Shown here piece after piece: positions 5,925 through 12,357 of a stretch of 20,391 nt of DNA; position 1 is the stretch's first letter; the number at the start of each line of letters is the position of its first letter. The notes below the pieces were generated by a model. The model was not told the DNA's origin. It saw only the letters and a program-made list of their open reading frames with translations, and did no database searches. A program made the position numbers and the translations under genes. The DNA is from a virus. The DNA is taken from IMG/VR virus record IMGVR_UViG_3300034521_000324, positions 1 through 20,391 of that record; one strand, given 5' to 3'.

Positions 5925-7621
5925 TCTACGTTGTGCCTGCGGGCGCTCTTGCGCCTTTTCGCTTGGTTGGCCTTGGCATCCAGCAAGAGAACGGCAAGCG
6001 CATTATCGCAAGCGGTGCAGAGATAGACGAAGCCATCCAAATGCTGGATGGTGCCGAGATAGTAATGCACAATGGCGTTCAGTGGCTGACAGCGATTCGG
6101 CGCCACTACAACGTCCAACCCAAGAGCCTTTATGACACAGCGTTATTTGCCGCTTTTGCATGGAATGACATTCGTAGCATTGACCAGAAACTGCGCAAGA
6201 AAGGGCGGGTGATGTCAAGCAAAGACCCGTGGAGCCTCGAAGCCTTTGCCATGCGCATCGGGCGCATCAATAGGCGTTTGCGGATAGGGTCGCCCGACCG
6301 CATGACTCCTGAGTGGAGAGAGTACCTTCTTGTTGCCCTCGACACACTGCCCGTTCTCTACGAGAAGTTGCGCTCCCACAATAGCTATTTTGCCAACATC
6401 GAACACGCCGTGAACCTCGAATACAACGTTGCCGAAATCATAGCTCGTTGCCGACTCAACGGCATAGGCTTTGACCATGCAAGGGCTTTGGACTATGCGT
6501 GGCAGATTCGAAGCGAGATGGACAAGCTTTGGGGGCTCATCCAGGAAGCCTTTCCACCGGTGGTCAAACAACTGTCCAACGGCGACACCATCACAATACC
6601 GATGAACCCCAAAAGTACGGCTTCCATCGCTGAGCACTTGATGGCTATGGGCTGGCTACCACGTCGCTTCAACGCTGCGGGCAGACCTGTGGTGAACGAT
6701 AGAACGCTCGAGGTTCTGGCTGAAGTCAACCCGAGTCTCAACTATGTGCGTCGCTATATCTATCTTTTGCGCATGCAGAGGCTTCTTGAGACAGGCAACG
6801 AAGCGTGGCTGAAGTACGGCGAGACCGGGCGCATTCATCCTGTCATCAACACGATGGGCGCCATCACTCATCGCATGACGCACGCAGCACCGAACCTTAC
6901 TCTTGTGCCATCGCCCGACGGCGACTGGGGTAGTAAACTGCGCTCGCTGTTTGTGGCCGGCGAGGGATACAAACTTGTCGGCTGTGACGCAAGCGCTTTG
7001 GAGTTGCGTTTGCTTGCGCATTATCTGGCTGAGTACGACGGCGGTGCATTCGCCAAAGCCTTCGAAGATGACATTCACACACGCAATGCAGAAGTTCTCG
7101 GCGTTGACCGTGACACAGCAAAGCGCTTTGTCTATGCGTGGATATATAGTGCTTCCGATGAAACACTGGCCGAGATCCTGAACAAGAACCTTGTGGAGAC
7201 CTCAGAACTGCGCAGAAAATTCGAAGCATCTCTGAAAGGCCTCGAGCAACTTATGAAGAGGTTACACAGGGAAGCAGAGCGTGGCTATGTTATCGCCCTC
7301 GACAAACGCAGGCTTGCCGTTCGCAAATCCTATGCACTCCTCAACGTACTGCTTCAGTCGGCTGGTGCCATCGCCATGAAGAAGGCACTCGTTATAGCCG
7401 ACGAAAGGCTGCGCAGCGTGGGCAAGCCCGGCGAAGACTGGAGGTGGGTTCACAACATACACGACGAGTGGCTGGTTGAAGCCAGAGAGGAGATCGCCAG
7501 CAAAGTCAAAGACATCCTCGTAGATAGCATTCGTGAAGTTGGCAAGGAACTGAACGTGCCACTGGATGCCAAGGCGTCTGTTGGCGACGACTGGACAGAA
7601 CTGAAGGAGGTGGGGGCATGA
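5921..7621 (+). CDS. Family A DNA polymerase, T7 gp5-like, exonuclease apparently degenerate
   Basis: This 566-residue replicative polymerase starts at 5921 after GAGGAGG; an in-frame GTG at 5894 lies upstream of that site. Polymerase motif A is GCDASALELR (Asp356), motif B is AKRFVYAWIYSAS (Lys401, Tyr405, Tyr409) and motif C is HDEWLVE (Asp515). GAITHRMTHAAPNL matches the T7 GAVTGRATHAFPNL segment. The N-terminal exonuclease domain can be aligned but looks inactive: T7 has Asp5 and Glu7 (SDIEAN), whereas this protein reads VVPAGA, and the T7 HNGHKYD Asp is Leu56 in HNGVQWL. Asp72 (YDT) and Asp141 remain. At 566 against 704 residues it is short, largely because the thumb insertion that binds thioredoxin in T7 is missing (IQEAFPPVV to MAMGW). 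Motif B lacks all three glycines found in T7. Both neighbouring genes overlap it by ATGA. Confidence 0.95.
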   Translation: MIYVVPAGALAPFRLVGLGIQQENGKRIIASGAEIDEAIQMLDGAEIVMHNGVQWLTAIRRHYNVQPKSLYDTALFAAFAWNDIRSIDQKLRKKGRVMSSKDPWSLEAFAMRIGRINRRLRIGSPDRMTPEWREYLLVALDTLPVLYEKLRSHNSYFANIEHAVNLEYNVAEIIARCRLNGIGFDHARALDYAWQIRSEMDKLWGLIQEAFPPVVKQLSNGDTITIPMNPKSTASIAEHLMAMGWLPRRFNAAGRPVVNDRTLEVLAEVNPSLNYVRRYIYLLRMQRLLETGNEAWLKYGETGRIHPVINTMGAITHRMTHAAPNLTLVPSPDGDWGSKLRSLFVAGEGYKLVGCDASALELRLLAHYLAEYDGGAFAKAFEDDIHTRNAEVLGVDRDTAKRFVYAWIYSASDETLAEILNKNLVETSELRRKFEASLKGLEQLMKRLHREAERGYVIALDKRRLAVRKSYALLNVLLQSAGAIAMKKALVIADERLRSVGKPGEDWRWVHNIHDEWLVEAREEIASKVKDILVDSIREVGKELNVPLDAKASVGDDWTELKEVGA

Positions 7622-8436
7622 AGACGAGGCTTTTGATAGACGGAGATTTGCTCGTGTGGCGAACGGCGGCGGCTGCCACAGTCAGGGCGTTTGACGGCGC
7701 CCTGACGTTCAATCCGCATTTCATCGAAGATTACCTGATGAAGCTCATTGACTACGTGAAGGAGCGGCTGTACGTCAAGGAAATCGTCGTGGCCATCAGC
7801 GACAAGCCCACGTTCAGGCACGAGGTGTTCCCTGAGTACAAACAGCACAGGCAGAAGCGAGAGACACCGCCCGGACTCGAATACACCTACGAAGTCTTGA
7901 CACAGAAGCTGAAGCTGGATGTTCTGCGACTGCCAAGCCTTGAAGCCGACGACGTCATCGGTTTACTATCGAGGGAACCAGAGTACAAGAACATCATCTG
8001 CAGCGTCGACAAAGACCTCGATCAACTCGTGGGCTTTCACTACAACTGGGTGAAGGATCTGTACTATGCCATCGACAACTACGTTGCACACCGCAAACTG
8101 TATGTGCAGGTGCTCGCAGGAGATCCAACGGACAACTTCAAAGGGTTGCCACAAGTCGGGCGCAAGCGGGCTGCCAACATCGTCGACGCCATCGAGAAGG
8201 AATACAAAGTCGACATGGAAGACATCGATGCCTGGCTAAAGCTACTTGCCGAACAGTACATAGCACGTGGCCTGTCCATGATTGATTTTTACACCAACTG
8301 GGTTTGTGCGTACATCCTGCGCCAGCCCGACGAATACGACTTTGCCGCTTTCACGGTGACTTCAAAGTATTATCAGCGCTTGCAAGAGCTCCACATAGTA
8401 GGGAAGGAGGCTGGGGATGATGCCGAGCAGATTTGA
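7618..8436 (+). CDS. 5'-3' exonuclease, FEN family, T7 gp6-like
   Basis: The 272-residue protein has the flap endonuclease / 5' nuclease pattern: LLIDGDLLVW with Asp8, FRHEVFPEYKQHR (basic arch region), LEADDVIG with Glu109, Asp111 and Asp112, SVDKDLDQL with Asp131 and Asp133, and LAGDPTDNFKGLPQVG with Asp169 and Asp172 leading into the helix-hairpin-helix DNA-binding segment. These acids hold the two metal ions. In T7, gp6 removes RNA primers and degrades host DNA, and gene 6 follows gene 5 just as here. The ATG overlaps the polymerase stop as ATGA and is preceded by AAGGAGGTGGGGG. Length is close to T7 gp6 (about 300). Confidence 0.93.
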   Translation: MKTRLLIDGDLLVWRTAAAATVRAFDGALTFNPHFIEDYLMKLIDYVKERLYVKEIVVAISDKPTFRHEVFPEYKQHRQKRETPPGLEYTYEVLTQKLKLDVLRLPSLEADDVIGLLSREPEYKNIICSVDKDLDQLVGFHYNWVKDLYYAIDNYVAHRKLYVQVLAGDPTDNFKGLPQVGRKRAANIVDAIEKEYKVDMEDIDAWLKLLAEQYIARGLSMIDFYTNWVCAYILRQPDEYDFAAFTVTSKYYQRLQELHIVGKEAGDDAEQI

Positions 8437-8629
8437 GGAATACCGGCGACAGAAGAGACTGCCGGAGAACACCAAGGATTTCCTCGAGATGATGCTTGAG
8501 GAATACCCCGAGATCCTAAATCCAACTTTGTGTACGCACGACGAACTTATAGAGCATCTGTCTGTGCGTGCGTTCCTGCTGAAGTGCCTACACAAGCTAA
8601 AGGGCGGTGATGACGATGGCAATAGCTGA
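8417..8629 (+). CDS. Small hypothetical protein between exonuclease and portal
   Basis: The product is 70 residues from ATG 8417, or 69 from the adjacent ATG at 8420; AAGGAGG at 8404-8410 serves both. I do not recognise it. It is helical and acidic with a basic start (RFEEYRRQKRL), a central FLEMMLEEYPEIL segment and a DELIEHLSVRAFLLKCLHKL helix, ending in an acidic GGDDDGNS. It overlaps the exonuclease gene by 20 bases and the portal gene by 14, which argues for a real, co-translated gene. In T7 the genes between 6 and 8 include 6.7 and 7.3, small virion or assembly proteins; the position suggests but does not prove a similar role. Confidence 0.75.
   Translation: MMPSRFEEYRRQKRLPENTKDFLEMMLEEYPEILNPTLCTHDELIEHLSVRAFLLKCLHKLKGGDDDGNS
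8596..8608 (+). promoter_or_regulatory. Possible phage RNAP promoter core before the portal gene
   Basis: The sequence GCTAAAGGGCGGT recurs almost unchanged before the capsid gene (11003-11014) and resembles the CTAAAGGGA core of the T3 phage promoter. A start at the first G would leave a leader of only about 14 bases, and the same bases act as the portal ribosome site, so this could simply be a Shine-Dalgarno sequence. Confidence 0.22.
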
Positions 8630-10136
8630 CATCTTCGGGCGGCTGGATGCCGCCCGTTCTGCTATCATAGACCGTGCAGTTGAATGTGCAAAGTACACTA
8701 TCCCGTCAGTTTTGCCACCACGGGACTGGGACGAGTCCCAGAAACTGCCCACGCCGTACCAGAGCGTTGGCGCCAGAGGTGTCAATCAGCTCACTTCGAA
8801 GCTTGCGCTGGTTATGATGCCGGCGAATGTGCCGTTTTTCAAGCTGAGCATAGCGCCGGCGTTGTTGAAGCGAGCCGGCATATCCAAAGCGGCTGCCGAC
8901 GAAATCCTTGCAACGCTTGAGCAGAGGGTTATGCAATTGATCGAAACTACCAATTTACGCAGCGCCGTCACAACCGCCATCCGTGACCTGATTGTGACTG
9001 GCAACGCACTGCTGTATGTGGGCAAAACGGTGAAGACGTACCGTTTGCATAACTACGTTGTGCAGAGAGATGCTGCCGGCAACGCAAAGCTTCTCATCGT
9101 CAAAGAACGCATAGCAAGAAACGTGCTCGACGACAACCTCGTGCGCATTCTGGAACAGAAAAAGAAGGCGCAAGGGCAAACATCACCCGACGACCTTGAA
9201 CAGTTCACGTTGTGGACGATGGCACAGCGCCAAGGAGACAAATGGGTCGTCACACAGGAGATCGAAGACATCCCTGTGAAGAAAGAAACGTTCAGCATCG
9301 AGACGTTTCCTTTCCTGATCCTACGCTGGTCGCACGTGCCTGGCGAGAATTACGGGCGTGGTCTTGTGGAACAATACCTTGGCGACCTGAAGACCCTCGA
9401 AAGCCTTTATGAAGCGCTCGTCAGCGGCGCTATACAGTCTTCACGTGTTATATGGCTGGTCAGCCCGCAGTCGCCGTTGACCCCACGTGATATTCAGAAC
9501 GCATGGAATGGCGATGTTCTTGTGGGTATGGCTGGCGACGTGTCGGCTGTACAGCTGAACAAGTATGCAGACTTCCAGTGGATATTCAACATGGCGCAGG
9601 TGATTGAACAGAGGCTTGCGCAGATCTTCTTTATGGTTCAGAACACAATCAGGAACGCAGAAAGGGTTACTGCAGAAGAAGTGCGCCTGATCTCGCAGGA
9701 ACTTGAAGCTGCTCTTGGCGGCGTCTATACGCTGTTGACAGCCGAACTGCAAAAGCCACTTCTGAGACTGCTTCTCAATCGCTTGCGAGAAGAGGAAGGC
9801 GTCGATATTCTTGACAGGTACAAGGACATCATCGAAGTCAAGATCATCACTGGCTTTGCAGGCATAGGCCGAACGGAGGACTTCAACAGACTGACGACAT
9901 TCATGCAAGCGGCCGCAATAGTGCCCAACGCTGCCGCTTACATAAAGCCAACGGAAGTTCTGCGCCAGCTTGCGGTGTCCCTCGGTGTTGACCCCGCGGT
10001 GGTTAAGACAGACGAAGAGATGGCGCAAGAAATGCTGCAGGCACAGCTTCAGCAACAGATGGCGGCCATGGCTTTGCAGCAGGCGGCGGGAGGTGTTGCA
10101 GATGGGCAAATACCAGAGAATTCTGGAAATGCGTAA
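8616..10136 (+). CDS. Portal protein / head-tail connector, T7 gp8-like
   Basis: The 506-residue protein (T7 gp8 is 536) would form the dodecameric ring through which DNA is packaged and ejected. The match to T7 gp8 runs along the whole length: CAKYTIPSVLPP, YQSVGARGVNQLTSKLAL, TGNALLYVGK, YRLHNYVVQRDAAGN, ENYGRGLVEQYLGDLKTLE, and RVTAEEVRLISQELEAALGG, each with a clear T7 counterpart. The C-terminus is Gln/Ala-rich (LQQQMAAMALQQAAGG), as in other connectors. The start at 8616 is chosen over GTG 8607 and ATG 8610, because AAGGGCGGTG lies about seven bases upstream of 8616 and would overlap the others. It opens the structural block. Confidence 0.95.
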   Translation: MAIADIFGRLDAARSAIIDRAVECAKYTIPSVLPPRDWDESQKLPTPYQSVGARGVNQLTSKLALVMMPANVPFFKLSIAPALLKRAGISKAAADEILATLEQRVMQLIETTNLRSAVTTAIRDLIVTGNALLYVGKTVKTYRLHNYVVQRDAAGNAKLLIVKERIARNVLDDNLVRILEQKKKAQGQTSPDDLEQFTLWTMAQRQGDKWVVTQEIEDIPVKKETFSIETFPFLILRWSHVPGENYGRGLVEQYLGDLKTLESLYEALVSGAIQSSRVIWLVSPQSPLTPRDIQNAWNGDVLVGMAGDVSAVQLNKYADFQWIFNMAQVIEQRLAQIFFMVQNTIRNAERVTAEEVRLISQELEAALGGVYTLLTAELQKPLLRLLLNRLREEEGVDILDRYKDIIEVKIITGFAGIGRTEDFNRLTTFMQAAAIVPNAAAYIKPTEVLRQLAVSLGVDPAVVKTDEEMAQEMLQAQLQQQMAAMALQQAAGGVADGQIPENSGNA

Positions 10137-10332
10137 GCAAATTATTGAACGGTTAAGGAGGCGAAAGAATGCCCGAGGAAATGACTCAGAGCCAGTCGGC
10201 GAATCCACAGCCGATGCCATCTCAGGAAGCGCTGCCGTCGGAGCTGGACATAACGATGTCGGACGAGGAACTGCAACAGGTGATAGAGAAAGCGCAGACG
10301 CCCGTAGAAAGCGAAAAGCCCGTAGAAAGTGA
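10102..10332 (+). CDS. Candidate overlapping small gene bridging portal and scaffold
   Basis: A second reading frame opens at ATG 10102 inside the end of the portal gene and runs 76 codons to 10332, overlapping the scaffold start. It has an excellent ribosome site, GGGAGGTG at 10088-10095, with a 6-base spacer. The first 23 residues (MGKYQRILEMRKQIIERLRR...) read like a basic amphipathic helix, while the rest, overlapping the scaffold gene, is low-complexity and ends in a run of Arg/Lys (RRKRKARRK). This may be a genuine basic peptide, a device for coupling translation to the scaffold, or chance. T7 has no known gene at this site. Confidence 0.27.
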   Translation: MGKYQRILEMRKQIIERLRRRKNARGNDSEPVGESTADAISGSAAVGAGHNDVGRGTATGDRESADARRKRKARRK

Positions 10333-10999
10333 ACAGCTACTTGCGGGCAAGTTCAAAACGCCAGAAGAACTTCAGAAAGGGCTTATTAACTTGCTTTCGA
10401 AGATCGCAGGCACCGATGACCTCGAAGGGCTGTATAAAGCGCTCGAGAGCAACCTTGGCAACCTTCAGGAACTGCAGGAAGGCGAAGCAAGTGAAGGAGA
10501 ATCTGCCGACTGGGAAGCCACCCTCGACCAGTATGTGGATGCTTATGCTCAGAGCGGCGAACTGCCGCAGGAACTCCTCGATAAAGGCGTCGACCCTCAG
10601 CTGCTAAAAATGGCGCTCGACGCCAGGGTTCAGTACTGGCAAAACTTCGTCAAAAGTGTGGTGGATTATGCAGGAGGAGAGCAGGAATACCAGAAGATCC
10701 TGCAGTTCATCGACAACAACCTCAGCAAAGAGGAAGCGTCGGCTTATGCAGCTGCTATTATGACGCAGGATCTCCACCTCATACAGCTTGTTATCGACGG
10801 AGTCAGAGCAAGGATGCGCACCACGCCAAGCCTTGTCGAAGGCACTGAAACGGCGATGCCATCACTTCAGATATTCGAATCCGTCGATGACGCACTGAAG
10901 GCCATCAGGGATCCACGCTACGGCGTTGATCCCAAGTACACGGCTGCAGTTCAGCAGAGGCTTCTTGCCTCTGGCTTTGATTTCACTGAGCTGTTCTGA
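10169..10999 (+). CDS. Capsid assembly scaffolding protein, T7 gp9-like
   Basis: The 276-residue acidic protein (T7 gp9 is about 307) would line the inside of the procapsid and leave before or during DNA packaging. Support comes from its place between portal and capsid genes, a Gln/Pro/Ser-rich acidic N-terminus, the LLAGKFKTPEELQKGL segment that resembles the LAGKFK-type motif of phage scaffolds, and helical acidic stretches (LGNLQELQEGEASEGE, NNLSKEEASAYAAAI). The C-terminal part (VDPKYTAAVQQRLLAS) is more ordered, consistent with the shell-binding C-terminal domain of podovirus scaffolds. AAGGAGG at 10155-10161 precedes the start. The gene is followed by a 120-base non-coding gap before the capsid gene. 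Confidence 0.88.
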   Translation: MPEEMTQSQSANPQPMPSQEALPSELDITMSDEELQQVIEKAQTPVESEKPVESEQLLAGKFKTPEELQKGLINLLSKIAGTDDLEGLYKALESNLGNLQELQEGEASEGESADWEATLDQYVDAYAQSGELPQELLDKGVDPQLLKMALDARVQYWQNFVKSVVDYAGGEQEYQKILQFIDNNLSKEEASAYAAAIMTQDLHLIQLVIDGVRARMRTTPSLVEGTETAMPSLQIFESVDDALKAIRDPRYGVDPKYTAAVQQRLLASGFDFTELF

Positions 11000-11002
11000 G
11001 CC

Positions 11003-11014
11003 GCTAAAGGCGGT
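11003..11014 (+). promoter_or_regulatory. Possible late phage RNAP promoter core before the capsid gene
   Basis: GCTAAAGGCGGT matches the word before the portal gene and resembles CTAAAGG of the T3 promoter, and the site is where T7 has phi10. A weaker relative, CTCTTAAGGG, lies just after the capsid gene at 12234-12243. The call rests on only two or three copies and cannot be separated from the overlapping CCGC/GCGG hairpin. Confidence 0.3.
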
Positions 11015-11024
11015 TGAGCAGCCC
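11012..11024 (+). repeat. Copy 1 of GGTTGAGCA(A)GCCC pair flanking the capsid gene
   Basis: The word GGTTGAGCAGCCC lies between two hairpins upstream of the capsid gene. A near-identical word with one extra A is at 12276-12289 downstream, again between two hairpins. Shorter TTGAGCA matches occur in coding sequence, so the repeat is defined by its longer match and setting. Confidence 0.5.
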
Positions 11025-11056
11025 ATCGGCCACCTCTGCGGAGGCAAAGCCGATGG
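11023..11056 (+). promoter_or_regulatory. Nested hairpin in the capsid mRNA leader
   Basis: CCATCGGC (11023-11030) pairs with GCCGATGG (11049-11056), and inside it CCTC (11033-11036) pairs with GAGG (11041-11044) around a TGCG loop. The lack of a T tract points to a leader structure, such as an RNase processing or mRNA-stabilising element, and not to a terminator. In T7, RNase III sites process late mRNA, but this call is structural only. Confidence 0.55.
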
Positions 11057-11119
11057 ACAACTGCAACATACCAGCCAGATGCGGCAACCAACTAATCTGC
11101 GATGAAGGAGGGTTCTAAT

Positions 11120-12223
11120 ATGGCTGGAGAATTCTTCGATTACCTCAACAGGTTGGGTACCGAGACTGGAACTGGAACGTACGGAGCCGAACTCCCAACA
11201 GGGTCTAACGTTGAGAGATTCAAGGTACTGTTCGGCGCTGAGATTCTTGCAAACTTCAAGGCTGCGCTGGTGTTCGGAAGGGCTACAAGGATCAAGAGCA
11301 TTGATCAAGGCAAGGGATGGGAATTCAACCTGTTGGCTGAGATGGGTGCCGCCTACCACTACCCTGGTGACGTCCTCAGCGGCCAGAGGATAGCCAGGGG
11401 AACAAGGCAGATCTTCTTGGACGGCATCCTCACCTCCTCTGTCTATGTCCACAGACTCGACGAACTCCTCAACCACACCGACGAAAGAACCAGATACGCT
11501 TCTGAGATGGGCTATGCGCTGTCCAAGACCTACGACAAAGCTATAGCTGCCGAGATCATCAGAGGCGCCCTTGTGGCACCCGTTCCTGGCATCGAAGCCG
11601 ACGTCGCAAGAGGCGGGACAATTGTCGAAGCTGACATAAGTGGCGCCACCGACAAAGCCATAGCGCTCTATCAGGCTATTCTCACGCTTGGAAACGAGCT
11701 CGACAAGAAGAACGTGCCCGAAAGCGGCAGAAGGCTCATCCTCAAGCCTGACTACTACTGGATACTGTTCGAGAACCTCGACCTGATCAACACTCTGCAC
11801 CCGGGTATCGGAAGCATAGCCGAAGGAAACGTCCTCAGAATCGCTGGATTCACCATCGAGAAGTCCAACAACTTCCCGACAAGCTCTGCCGACGTCAAGT
11901 ACCACGAGATACCCGCCGCCTATCAAGCCAATGGAACCACGGCGTCTCAGTACGCCAACATTCCAACCAACGCATCCATCGGCGGACAGACGCTGACCTA
12001 CCGCAAGTTCAACAAGGAAGACGACGTCGCTAAGGTTGCCGGTGTGTTCTACACCAACGACGCTGTCGTGACGCTCAAGAGGAAGGGGCTCACGGTGGAA
12101 ACGCAGGAATACCTCGACAAGATGGCGACCCTCATAGTCGCTTCCATGCTCGTCGGACACGGATGGCTTAAACCCATAGCCTGTGGAATGGTCATCGACA
12201 CACCATCGAGTGTCATAGTCTGA
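11120..12223 (+). CDS. Major capsid protein, T7 gp10A-like
   Basis: The 367-residue protein (T7 gp10A is 345) would form the icosahedral HK97-fold shell. The match to T7 gp10 is clear in LFGAEILANFKAALV, the FLDGILTSSVYVHRLDELLNH segment (T7 IDGLLTADVLIYDIEDAMNH), ERTRYASEMGYALSKTYDKAIAAEI, NVLRIAGFTIEKS, and the C-terminal LVGHGWLKPIACGMVI (T7 AMGHGGLRPEAAGAVV). The start at 11120 follows GAAGGAGGG; an in-frame ATG at 11102 precedes that site. Codon use is unlike its neighbours: 16 of 17 arginines are AGA or AGG and GGA glycine codons are frequent, as expected of the most highly expressed gene. A -1 slip near the end would add only a few residues before TAA 12238, so no 10B-like extended form is predicted. 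Confidence 0.96.
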   Translation: MAGEFFDYLNRLGTETGTGTYGAELPTGSNVERFKVLFGAEILANFKAALVFGRATRIKSIDQGKGWEFNLLAEMGAAYHYPGDVLSGQRIARGTRQIFLDGILTSSVYVHRLDELLNHTDERTRYASEMGYALSKTYDKAIAAEIIRGALVAPVPGIEADVARGGTIVEADISGATDKAIALYQAILTLGNELDKKNVPESGRRLILKPDYYWILFENLDLINTLHPGIGSIAEGNVLRIAGFTIEKSNNFPTSSADVKYHEIPAAYQANGTTASQYANIPTNASIGGQTLTYRKFNKEDDVAKVAGVFYTNDAVVTLKRKGLTVETQEYLDKMATLIVASMLVGHGWLKPIACGMVIDTPSSVIV

Positions 12224-12233
12224 TCTTGAAAAT

Positions 12234-12243
12234 CTCTTAAGGG
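12234..12243 (+). promoter_or_regulatory. Weak candidate phage promoter core after the capsid gene
   Basis: CTCTTAAGGG shares the C-x-CT-x-AAGG pattern with the pre-capsid word at 11002-11010. If real it would feed transcription across or up to the terminator 90 bases downstream. The evidence is thin. Confidence 0.15.
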
Positions 12244-12259
12244 CCGATGTCAGCCGGCC
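12242..12259 (+). promoter_or_regulatory. Short GC hairpin
   Basis: GGCCG (12242-12246) pairs with CGGCC (12255-12259) around an 8-base loop. It is the first of three tandem hairpins after the capsid gene. Confidence 0.45.
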
Positions 12260-12275
12260 TAATGCTCCCCGTTTG

Positions 12276-12289
12276 GGTTGAGCAAGCCC
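12276..12289 (+). repeat. Copy 2 of GGTTGAGCA(A)GCCC pair flanking the capsid gene
   Basis: GGTTGAGCAAGCCC follows one hairpin, and its final CCC forms the base of the next. The upstream partner is at 11012-11024 and lacks one A. Confidence 0.5.
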
Positions 12290-12308
12290 TCCTCCTTCAG
12301 GGGGAGGG
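12287..12308 (+). promoter_or_regulatory. Strong C-rich/G-rich hairpin
   Basis: CCCTCCTCC (12287-12295) pairs with GGGGGAGGG (12300-12308), giving nine pairs including one G-T, around a TTCA loop. No T tract follows it, so it is probably a processing, stabilising or pausing structure ahead of the terminator. Confidence 0.6.
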
Positions 12309-12330
12309 TAGCTGGCAGTCTGATAACAAC

Positions 12331-12357
12331 AGCCCCGGCAGCGCCGGGGCTTTTTTA
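12331..12357 (+). terminator. Intrinsic terminator after the capsid gene (T-phi-like)
   Basis: AGCCCCGGC (12331-12339) and GCCGGGGCT (12343-12351) form a perfect 9-bp GC-rich stem with a 3-base AGC loop, followed by a T tract from 12351 to 12356. The position right after the major capsid gene matches T7 T-phi, which partly stops the phage polymerase so that capsid mRNA exceeds tail mRNA. Confidence 0.92.

Larger units (their letters stand above)
11000..11119 (+). other. Non-coding gap before the capsid gene, structured
   Basis: One of only two gaps over 100 bases. It holds a short hairpin (CCGC 11001-11004 with GCGG 11010-11013), the word GGTTGAGCAGCCC (11012-11024), a long nested hairpin (11023-11056), then about 50 bases without obvious structure and the capsid ribosome site GAAGGAGGG. 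No run of T follows the hairpins, so it is not a typical terminator. In T7 the strong late promoter phi10 lies in this position. Confidence 0.75.

Noticed and set aside
9970-10332. Full 120-codon version of the overlapping frame at the portal end
   Set aside because: The part before 10102 is a shadow of the portal gene without a ribosome site; only the part from 10102 is kept as a weak candidate.
11000-11056. Intrinsic terminator after the scaffold gene
   Set aside because: The hairpins are stable, but no T tract follows either stem.
12190-12240. T7 10B-like frameshift extension of the capsid protein
   Set aside because: A -1 shift near the stop meets TAA at 12238-12240 after a few residues, and no convincing slippery site with downstream structure is placed to use it.
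12242-12351. CRISPR array or tandem repeat from three successive hairpins
   Set aside because: The three stems have different sequences and uneven spacing, with no repeat-spacer pattern.
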